Source: DASTGO01 sp035719045
GTDB lineage: Bacteria > Actinomycetota > Actinomycetes > Actinomycetales > Kineosporiaceae
Reading direction: 5' to 3'
DNA length: 9,784 nucleotides
Assembly (NCBI GenBank): GCA_035719045.1
Contig: DASTGO010000249.1
Coordinates: 1 to 9,784, forward strand
Shown here: piece by piece, positions 1-8,000 of the stretch
Position numbering within the stretch: the stretch's first letter is position 1
Layout of the letters: each line of letters opens with the position of its first letter
Program-made: the position numbers and the translations under genes
Notes under the pieces: generated by a model
Databases searched by the model: none
What the model was told of the DNA's origin: nothing
The model's input: only the letters and a program-made list of their open reading frames with translations

Positions 1-102
1 GCCCCGAGAGCCGTCCCGCCGCTTGGCCGGGCGAGAGCAACCCGGGAACTCACACAGCGGCGGCTCTGCGGCTGCATCAACTGCCAGTTCCGGATCACTC
101 AC
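1..102 (-). CDS. N-terminal fragment of a hypothetical protein with a Cys-x4-Cys motif (runs off left edge)
   Basis: Only the first 34 codons are visible; the gene continues beyond position 1. The peptide begins VSDPELAVDAAAEPPLCEFP and continues GCSRPAKRRDGSRG, so Cys17 and Cys22 form a C-E-F-P-G-C knuckle followed by Arg-Pro and a basic stretch. From memory, short Cys-x-x-Pro-Gly-Cys-x-Arg-Pro segments occur near the N-terminus of uncharacterised proteins on actinobacterial mobile elements, usually with more Cys/His further on; a zinc-binding start is an inference. The GTG at 102-100 was chosen because GGAGGAGG (minus strand, 118-111) sits 8 nt upstream and a promoter-like pair lies further back. 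An earlier in-frame GTG (114-112) would lie inside that Shine-Dalgarno site. The plus-strand frames here are poorer: one stops at 142-144 and the other is Ser/Gly-rich with weak third-position GC. Function unknown. Confidence 0.6.
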   Translation of the reverse strand, partial: MSDPELAVDAAAEPPLCEFPGCSRPAKRRDGSRG

Positions 103-110
103 CGGCTCAT

Positions 111-118
111 CCTCCTCC
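111..118 (-). promoter_or_regulatory. Strong Shine-Dalgarno site for the minus-strand gene
   Basis: The minus strand reads GGAGGAGG here, 8 nt from the GTG start at 102. This near-perfect match to the 16S anti-Shine-Dalgarno sequence is the main reason for preferring that start and for believing in the truncated gene. Confidence 0.6.
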
Positions 119-137
119 ACGACTGGGTCCGGACCGG

Positions 138-166
138 AACCTAGCAAAGTAAAACGTAATTGTCGA
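138..166 (-). promoter_or_regulatory. Putative sigma-70-type promoter firing leftward
   Basis: On the minus strand TCGACA (166-161, a -35 box differing from TTGACA by one base) is followed by exactly 17 nt and then TAGGTT (143-138), an acceptable actinobacterial -10 box. It lies in the only AT-rich patch of the window (about 142-180). A transcript would start near 130 and leave a leader of roughly 30 nt before the GTG at 102. The same patch holds two overlapping 6-bp inverted repeats, so the promoter may be under repressor control. Called by eye without a scoring matrix. Confidence 0.45.
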
Positions 167-180
167 TTTTCCTTTTACGT
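149..180. repeat. Overlapping short inverted repeats in AT-rich patch (candidate operator)
   Basis: GTAAAA (149-154) is inverted as TTTTAC (173-178), and ACGTAA (154-159) as TTACGT (175-180). The two pairs have slightly different centres and overlap the spacer and -35 box of the leftward promoter. Arms are only 6 bp and chance matches are possible in an AT-rich patch, so an operator role is an inference from position. Confidence 0.3.
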
Positions 181-204
181 GAACGGCGACGGTGAGCCTG
201 GCTG

Positions 205-246
205 CGAGAGCGGCCGGGCTCGAGGCAAGGACACCGAGAGCGGCCG
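205..246 (+). repeat. Pair of 12-bp direct repeats CGAGAGCGGCCG
   Basis: CGAGAGCGGCCG occurs at 205-216 and again at 235-246, a start-to-start spacing of 30 bp (about three helical turns), in the control region. Such spacing would put two bound proteins on the same face of the DNA. The repeat contains CGGCCG, common in GC-rich DNA, so the significance is uncertain. Confidence 0.35.
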
Positions 247-464
247 ACGTGACGAGGTTGGCGACCGACCGGGACCCCACCCCCGCGAGCAGGGCACGCC
301 GGCTTTCCTGCGCGGGCCCAGAGGTTGACCGGGTGGGCGAGTCGCGAGCAGGGGCCGACCCCACCACGGCTGGACTTTGTGATCTGGAGCACATCCGAGG
401 ACCTGCTGTCCAGATTCGATGCGCGGTCGCGCCTGTGGTGGGTGACGGGACTGGCCGACCTTCG

Positions 465-470
465 AAGGAG
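465..470 (+). promoter_or_regulatory. Shine-Dalgarno site AAGGAG for the small gene at 479
   Basis: AAGGAG ends 8 nt before the ATG at 479-481, ideal spacing. It is the best Shine-Dalgarno match in the 180-600 interval and the main support for the small gene. Confidence 0.55.
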
Positions 471-478
471 TTGACGGC

Positions 479-604
479 ATGCCCCCCACCTCGGGTCGCC
501 CCTGGCCGGGCCGACCGTGCCCGGCCCACGGTCGGCAGCACGGGCGGTCGCAGACGCCGTGGGCCCATGGCGTGTGCGAAGGGCGCCGGTCATGGTGCGT
601 GTGA
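479..604 (+). CDS. 41-residue Cys/His microprotein, possible zinc-binding
   Basis: The ATG at 479 follows AAGGAG by 8 nt and the frame ends with TGA at 602-604, giving 41 residues. Visible metal-ligand candidates are Cys14-x2-His17, His21, His30-x2-Cys33 and Cys40. The outer pairs form a symmetrical C-x2-H ... H-x2-C arrangement, as in small zinc-stabilised folds. The rest is rich in Arg, Gly, Pro and Trp. Third-position GC is about 80%, but the frame of the next gene is equally high here, so codon bias does not decide. The stop overlaps the start of the large ORF: by 13 nt if that begins at ATG 592, or as a GTGA junction if it begins at GTG 601. Either suggests translational coupling. Function unknown; it could be a small DNA-binding or regulatory protein, or a leader peptide. 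Confidence 0.5.
   Translation: MPPTSGRPWPGRPCPAHGRQHGRSQTPWAHGVCEGRRSWCV
510..536 (+). other. Strong GC hairpin (10-bp stem, 7-nt loop) inside the small gene
   Basis: GCCGACCGTG (510-519) and CACGGTCGGC (527-536) are perfectly complementary around the loop CCCGGCC. The stem lies 55 nt before ATG 592. There is no U-tract, so it is not an ordinary intrinsic terminator. It could be an mRNA structure controlling expression of the large ORF, a protein-binding palindrome, or a by-product of the Arg/Pro/Gly codons. Confidence 0.35.
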
Positions 605-2025
605 GGTTCAACGACGCCGAGCGGGCGTTGCTGGCGCAGTCCCGGGCCGAGGGCTCGGTCTTGGACTGGCGCAACGGTCCTGCCTGGGGGCAGCGGATCC
701 GGATCACCGGGGCGATGGCAGGGGACGCGGTCGGTCGCATCTACTGGCCGGCGCAGGTGCTGACCACCCGTGGCCTGTGCCGGGCCGGAGACTACGTGCG
801 GGTGTACCCGGGGACGGTACGGGCCCTGGCCCCGGCAGTGGGTGGCGAGCCGGGTGACCAAGCGGTCGGCCGAGAGACCGCGGTGGTGGCGGGTCACGGC
901 CAGGGCCCCGCGACCACGGCAGCCGGGCCGGAACAGGTCATGGGCGACGCCGCGGAGCTACAGCTGGATCTGGGCCTGGACCCGGCAACGGCCGCCGATC
1001 TGCAGCCTGTGGTCGGAAGTCGGGTGGACGGCGAGGATCTGGCCGGCTTGGGGCTGACCAGGATGAGCGAACGGCAACTGAGCACCTATGCGGAGACGGT
1101 GCGGGAGCGACCGCACGCCCCGTCGGCCGCGATCGCCGAAGCCGCGCACATCGCCGACGAGCAGGACCGCCGGGCAGCTGAGTACCGCTGGAGGTTGGAC
1201 CATCCCCTGGGGGAGTTCGATGCCGCCGCGGACTGGGCGCTGGCCAGGATCGGCGACGAACCGTCCCGGGACGAGGCGGCCCGCATCATCACCCGGTTGC
1301 GTTCCCGGCTGGTCGAGATCGGGGCGGGCGCCCACGCCGACTACCAGCGGCGCCTGGACCTGGTCGAGGGCGGCCAGGTGAAGACCGCCTACTACGGGTC
1401 CCGGGGTGGGCCGGGCATCCAGGATGACGAGACCCATGCCCAGTTCGTCTACTCGGCGGTCGTGGCCGCGATCGACGACGCGTTGTCTGGGCCGGGGAAC
1501 CGACCCGACGTCAGGGCAGCCGTGGAGGAGGCGTCCGGGATCACCGGTGAGCTGGCGTCGTGGACCAGGCCGAGGGTCACCCACTTCATGGCGTGGCACG
1601 CCCGGGGGGTCGTGAGCTCGGCGCAGGAGGCGGCCTACGCCTCGATGGTGGAGCGGGAAAGCAAGGACGACTACGCCCAACGCAACCAGCGCCTGCGCGG
1701 CCTGCTCCAGGCCGGGCCGACGGCCAACCCCGACCTGGTGCTCCCGGTGGGACCGAGGGCTGGGGAGATACCCGCCGGCCAGGTACCAGCCACGACCGCT
1801 CCCGGTCCGGGGGCCGCGGCACCGTCGACGGCCGCCGATGCCCTCGACGGGTCGGTGATGCGGTACCGGGGCTGGTTCTCCACTCCTACCAACCGGGCCC
1901 AGGTCGACGCCGCGGTCACCTCCTGGAACGGCGCCAGCCCTGACCGGCGGCAGCTGTTGCGGGAGCGGGGGGTCGCCGCCCCTGACGGCTACGTGTGGAC
2001 CTCGACGCATCTGCTGGCCCGTGAG
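592..2025 (+). other. N-terminal module of the giant ORF, no recognised family
   Basis: This is about 478 residues with strong third-position GC throughout, so it is really coding. Residues 1-85 alternate hydrophobic residues and glycines (for example RIRITGAMAG and GDYVRVYP), suggesting a beta-rich start. Residues about 120-385 are mainly helical and charged (for example DEQDRRAAEYRWRLDHPLGE). A Pro/Ala/Gly linker covers about 386-420. Residues 421-478 form a compact module beginning SVMRYRGWF and ending LLARE, with four aromatic residues in the first half. I see no catalytic motif, membrane segment or signal peptide. It may be a separate protein whose stop codon has been lost, or the true N-terminal part of the methylase/helicase. 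Confidence 0.55.
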
Positions 2026-5000
2026 GGCGCCGAGCCTGTGGGCACCGGACCGAGCGGGCCCGCAGCCGATAGCGCGGTAGCTCCCGGTGCGACCGCGGGG
2101 GAAAGGCCCGACCGGGGTGTCACCTCCGCCATCCAGAATGTGGTCGACGGCCGCGTCGGCCGGGAAGGAGCACGTGGTGAACAGGTACGGCCGGACGGCG
2201 ATGGCCTACTACCAGACGTACCTGCCCGGGCGGCTGGCGCAGATCCCGCGGGATCAGGTGGAGGAGTTCTTCAGCCAGCTGGGCAGGCAGGTGGAGGAGG
2301 AGATCCAGGTCCAGATTCCCGGCCTGGCGGGCCCGGACGGCAAGCAGGAGGACTACCTGAGCAAGGTGGGCCGGCTGACCAACGCCCGGATGCGGGCGGA
2401 GGAGCTGGTGCTGGCCGAGATGGTGTTCCTGCCGAAGGAGCCGGGGACCGAGGACCTGGAGATGCCACAGGAGCAGGTGCCGGGGGTGACCTACCCGCAG
2501 TAGCCGCCGGTTCCGTCGGCCCCGTCGACGAGCCGGCGGCGCCACGGTTTCGTCCTGGCGGGCAGGCGGGTCTGGCCCCGTCCGGGCAGGCGGGGCGGGT
2601 CAAGGCGAACCTGGAGGCGCTGCGGCTGCTGCGTCGGTTGCAGGCCGACGGCCGGGCGGCCACCAGCGAGCAGCAGCAGGTCCTGGCCCGCTGGTCTGGT
2701 TGGGGGGCGATCCCTGACGCCGTCACCGAGGGCAAGGTCTGCGGGTATGTCACCGCCGAGCAGCAGCAGGAGATCGCCGGGCTGTTGGGCGGTGAGGCGT
2801 TCCGGGACGCCCAACGCAACACCCTCAACGCCCACTACACCGACGCGGGCCTGGTGCAGGCGATCTGGGCCGGCGTTCAGCGGATGGGGTTCACCCAGGG
2901 CCTGGTGCTGGAGCCGGGGTCCGGCTCGGGGAACTTCATCGGCTACGCCCCGCCCGGCGCCCGGATGGTCGGGGTGGAGCTGGACCCGATCACCGCCGGG
3001 ATCGCCCGGCTGCTGTACCCGGACGCCCAGATCCGCAACGAGTCCTTCGGGGACACCCGGATCGGGGAGGGCAGCTTCGACGCCGTCGTCGGCAACGTGC
3101 CGTTCGGCAACTACCCGGTGACCGACCGCCGGTACAACCGCGACCTGGCCCACTCCATCCACAACCACTTCATCATCAAGTCCCTGGCCCTGACCCGTCC
3201 CGGCGGGGTCGTGGCGCTGCTGACCTCCCGGTACACCCTGGACGCGGTGGAGTCGGCGGCGCGGGCGCAGATGGCCCGCTACGGCGACCTGGTCACCGCT
3301 GTGCGGCTGCCGTCGGGGGCGCACCGCAGGGCCGCCGGCACCGACGTGGTGACCGACCTGCTGGTCTTCCGTCGTCGCGGCGACACCGACCCGGCGGGGG
3401 AGCAGGCGTGGGTGGCCACGACCCCGATCACCGTGGACGGGCACAGCGTGCAGGTGAACTCCTTCTTCGCCGACCACCCCGAGCAGGTGCTGGGCACCTG
3501 GGCGCTGCGGCGGGGCGCGTTCACCTCCACCGACCTGGCCGTCGTCGGAGACCGGGATGCCGGGCCCGCGCTGGCCGAGGCGCTCACCGCGGCGCTGCAG
3601 GACTGCGTGCCGGTGACGACGCCCGGCCTGCCGGACCTGGACGCCCGGGTGGCGGGGCTGCTGGAGGCCGGCACCGACCGTCACGAGGGGCACATCGCGG
3701 TCGGCGCGGACGGGTTCACCCAGGTCGCGGACGGGCGGGTCGTCGCCTTCGCGGTGCCCGCCACGCAGGTCGAGGAGCTCACCGCGCTGGTGGGTCTGCG
3801 GGACCTGGCGGCAAACCTGCTGTCCGCCGAGGCGGCGTCCGACACCGACACCGGGCGGATCCTGCAGCTGCGCCAGGGGCTCAATGACGCCTACGACGCG
3901 TACGCCGCCCGGTTCGGTCCGATCAACCGCAGCAACTGGCAGGAGCGCACCAACCCGCGCACCGGGGCGACGGTCCGGGTGCGGGTACCGCCACGCCAGG
4001 GCGGGTTCCGGTCCGACCCGGCGTCGGCGGTGGTCTACGCCCTCGAGCGGTACAACCCCGACACCGGTGTCGCGGCCAAGGCCTCGATCTTCGCCCAGCG
4101 GGTCGTCGCGCCCCGCCGGCCGGCCACCCACGTCCAGACTCCGGCCGAGGCCCTGGCCGTGGTCATGGACACCCACGGGCAGGTGGTCCTGGCGCAGGTC
4201 GCGCGGCTGCTGGGCACCGACGAGGCCACCGCGCGAGCCCAGCTGGGCCAGGCCGTGTTCGACGACCCCGAACGCGGCGAGCTCGTCGTGGCCGCGGACT
4301 ACCTGTCGGGCAACGTGCGCCGCAAACTGGCCGCCGCCCGGGCGGCGGCCGACGAGGACGACGCCTACCAGGTCAACGTGACCGCCCTGGAGCAGGTGCT
4401 GCCCCGCGACCTGCTCCCCGGCGAGATCGACGCCCGCCTCGGCGCCTCCTGGATCGACGCCGCCACGGTCCAGGCGTTCCTGGTCGAACTGACCGGCGGC
4501 AGAGTCATCGTCGAGCACCCCGGCGGGTCCCTGTGGACCGTGGACGCCCCCGACAGCGGCACCGCGGCCACCTCGACGTGGGGGACCGAGCGGATGCCGA
4601 TCGGGGAGCTGGCCGAGCGGCTGCTGACCCAGCGGCCCATCGAGGTCACCGACACGGTCATCGAGTACGACCCCGTCGCGCACCGGGAGACCACCCGCCA
4701 GGTCATCAACCTGGACGAGACCGAAGCCGCCCAGGCCAAGGCCGCCGAGCTGCAGGACCGGTTCGGCGAATGGCTGTGGGAGGACCCCGCGCGGGCCGAG
4801 CGGCTGTGCCGGATCTACAACGACCGGTTCAACTCCATCGTCATGCGGACCCGGTCGGCGGCCCCGCGCACGATGCCCGGCCTGACCGCGGGGTTCACCC
4901 CCCACCCCCACCAGTACGAGGCCGTCGACGGGATCGTCTGCGACCCGGCCACCCTGCTCGACCACGTCGTGGGCGCCGGCAAGACCGCCGAAATGATCAT

Positions 5001-8000
5001 GGGCGCGATGGAGCTGCGGCGCCTGGGCCTGGTCCGCAAACCCTGCGTCGTCGTGCCCAACCACATGCTGCGGCAGTTCGCCAACGACTGGCTGCAGCTG
5101 TACCCGCAGGCCAAGCTGCTCGCCGCCGGGTCGGGGGACCTGCGGGGGGAGCGGCGACGCCGGTTCGTCGCCCAGGCCGCCACCGGTGACTGGGACGGGA
5201 TCGTGCTGACGCAGAAGGCGTTCGAGGCGATCTCGATGTCCGCCGGCACGGTGCAGGACTACGTCGACCAACAACTGCAGGCGTTGTCCCTGACCCTGGA
5301 CCGGGCCAAGGCGGCCGGGATGTCGCAGCGGACCCTCAAGCAGGCCCAGAAGCAGCTGATGATCCGGGAGGCGCAGATCCTCAAGCGCCTGGACGGGCCG
5401 CGCGACGACAACGTGTCGTTCGAGCAGACCGGCATCGACTACCTGTTCGTCGACGAGGCGCACCTGTACAAGAACCGGTTCACCCCCTCGGCCACCCGCG
5501 GGGCCGGCATCGAGGGGTCGGGTCGGGCCTCCGACCTGGACATGAAGCTGCACTACCTGCGGGGCCGGGCCGGATCCCGGGCCCGGGTGGCGACGTTCGC
5601 GACCGGCACGACCCCGGCCAACAGCCTGGTCGAGGAATACGTGATGGCCGGCTACCTGCGCCCGGACCTGCTGGCCGACGCCCAGATCGACGACGTCGAC
5701 TCCTGGATCGGGACCTTCGCCGAGGCGGTCACCGATGTGGAGGTGACCAGCGACGGGTCGGGGTTCAAGACCAAGACCCGGCTGGCGAAGTTCCGCAACG
5801 TGCCCGAGCTGCTGCGGATGCGGGGCATGTTCACCGACACCAAGACCGCCGAGGACCTGAACCTGCCGATCCCCGCCCTGGTCGGTGGCCGCCCGGAGAT
5901 GGTGGAGATCGACCCCACCCCGCTGCAGGCCCGGGTCATCTCCACGCTGCAGGAGCAGATGGAGACCGCCCGTGGCGGGCAGTTCCTCAAGCTGTTCGGC
6001 GCCGGCCGGCGCGCCGCACAGGACCTGCGGCTACTCGGCCACGACCCGGCCTTCCACGACCTGCTCGGCGAGCAGGTCCCCGCCGGGCAGGCCGGCGGCA
6101 AGCTGCCCGCGGTCGCCGACCGGATCGCCGGGATCTGGGCGCAGGCCAAGGACAACCGGTACACCGACCCGGCCACCGGCGGCGAGCACCCCACTCCCGG
6201 GGCGCTGCAGATCGTGTTCATGGACCAGGGCACCCCGCTCGACGGTCCACGCGTCACCGGCCGGTGGGACGCCTACCAGGAGCTCAAGGGCATGCTGGTC
6301 GCCCGCGGCCTGCCCGAGGGCGGGATCAGGTTCGTCCATGAGGCCCGCAACGACCAGCAGAAGGACGAACTGTTCGCCGCCGCCCGGGACGGGCGGATCG
6401 CCGTCCTGCTCGGGTCGACCGAGCGGATGGGGGTCGGCACCAACGTGCAGGCCCGGGCCGTGGCCCTGCACCACGTCGACATCCCCTGGCGGCCCGCCGA
6501 CGTCGAGCAGAGGGAAGGGCGCATCCTGCGCCAGGGCAACCAGAACCCCGCTGTCCGGGTCCTGCGGTACGTCACCCGCCGCACCTTCGACGCCTACAGC
6601 TGGCAGACCATCGAACGTAAGGCCCGGTTCATCGCCCAGGTCAAGCGCGGGCGCCTGGACGTGCGCGAGATGGACGACATCGGCGACGCCGTCGGGTCCT
6701 TCGCGGTGGCCAAGGCCGCCGCGTCCGGCAACCCCCGGCTGATGGAGAAGGCCGCCGCCGACGAGGACGTGAAGAAGTACCGGCGGCTGCACCGGGGCTT
6801 CCAGCGGGGCCAGCACGCGCTCACCCAGCGCATCACCCAGCAGGAACGACGCATCAGCCAGACCCGCCACGACGTCGAGGCGTACGTCCAGGCGCTGGCC
6901 CGGCGGGTGGACACCACCGGCAAGGCGTTCACCGCCACCGTGGCGCAGACCACCTACACCACCCGCAAGGCCGCCGCGGAGGCGCTGTTCGACCACGCCC
7001 GCGCGACCCTCATGAACCCACCGAGCTCCACCCGCGAGGTGACCACGCAGATCGGGACGCTCGGCGGCCTGACACTCACCGCCACCTACACCCCGACCCG
7101 GGCGATCGCCGACCGGTACGTGACCTACGGGTTCGCCGACCTCCCCTCGGCGACGGCGGTGTTCGACCTGAGGCTGCCCGACCTGAAACTGCTCGACCCG
7201 GTCGGTCTGATGTCCCGGCTGGAGAACCGGGTCAAAGGCCTGGACGAGGCGCTTGCCCGGGCCCGGGCCGACATCGCCTGGTGGGAGCAGGACAACGTCT
7301 CCGCCCGCGCCGAGCTGGACAAGCCGTTCAAGTACGCGACCGAACTGGCCCATGCCGAGACTCGATCCTCGGCCCTGGAGGCGCTGTTCGAGGCCCAGTC
7401 CGTCATGGAGGGCGCCGAGGGCCGCCAAGACCGCATCCGCGCGGCGCAGGCCCACCTGGCCCGCCTCGACGAGCAGGACGGCATCGACCGGCAGGCCCAG
7501 GCCGATGCAGGCGCCTTCCCCGACCACGCCCCCGTCCTGAGCGCACCGACCGGCCCGACAGCGACCGCCGATCGAGTCCTCGCCGCGGACGACCCGTCGC
7601 CTGAAGCGGGCGAGTCCGCGCGAGTGTCCCCGCTGGGGCGAAGGTTCCCCAACCTGCCCGCCCTGCGTGCCCAGGCCGAGGCCATCTCCGACGGGCGGGT
7701 GAGCGCCAAGTCGCTGGTCTACCTGTCGCCGCAGGGCACCTACGCCGTCGCCAGGCAGGGACGGGGCTCCTTCCAGGTCCTCGTCACCGGTGTCCTCAGG
7801 AAGCCCGGCACCACCCCCGCCGCCGACACCCGGCTGGAAGCGATCGCCTACGCCCACTACCTCGACGCCCACGCCAGCACCTGGACCGACGCCGCGGGCG
7901 AGCCCCTGCGCCCCGACGCCGCTGACCTGGCCTCACGTCTGGCCGGGGCCAGCCTCAACGGGGTGCCGGTGCCGCAAGGCCTGCTTGCCCTGGCCGCCCA

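Larger units (their letters stand above)
103..478. other. Divergent intergenic/control region without a convincing gene
   Basis: This stretch separates the leftward gene from the rightward operon. It holds the AT-rich promoter patch (142-180), a 12-bp direct repeat (205-216 and 235-246) and, at its right end, the AAGGAG that serves the small gene at 479. Open frames cross it: one from 23 to 328 and one beginning at the GTG at 192. Neither has a Shine-Dalgarno site or steady third-position GC; the second loses its codon bias after about 300. The frame of the large ORF is closed here by TGA at 472-474. I could not identify a convincing rightward -35/-10 pair, so the operon promoter is unlocated. 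It may lie in the AT-rich patch, which would give a leader of about 290 nt. Confidence 0.5.

Noticed and set aside
1..144. Plus-strand frame ending at TAG 142-144 as the tail of an upstream gene
   Set aside because: Its third-position GC is fairly high, but the peptide (with CGCINC) resembles no family I know. The opposite strand has start, ribosome site and promoter at the right spacing. Not fully excluded.
23..328. 101-codon plus-strand frame at the left end
   Set aside because: TTG start without a ribosome site, Ser/Gly/Thr-rich product and poor third-position GC. The minus-strand reading of 1-102 is more protein-like and has a strong Shine-Dalgarno site.
192..857. 221-codon plus-strand frame crossing the control region
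   Set aside because: No Shine-Dalgarno site; the codon bias fades after about 300, and from 592 it runs out of phase through a clearly coding frame.
2503..2540. Hairpin after the nested gene as an intrinsic terminator
   Set aside because: No U-tract follows the stem and an intact coding frame continues through it; it is considered only as a possible frameshift stimulator.
2560..2594. Direct repeat GGGCAGGCGGG (2560-2570 and 2584-2594)
   Set aside because: It encodes the repeated Gly-Gln-Ala-Gly of the conserved FRPGGQ segment, so protein sequence explains it.
2491..5553. 1,020-codon open frame on the minus strand
   Set aside because: It is antisense to the methylase/helicase domains, whose motifs are unmistakable on the plus strand. 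The predicted protein is Gly/Val/Arg/Pro/Asp-rich low complexity, the usual shadow in very GC-rich genes.
6031..7872. 613-codon open frame on the minus strand
   Set aside because: Shadow of the helicase C-terminal lobe and following helical region; same Gly/Val/Asp-rich composition with no motif.
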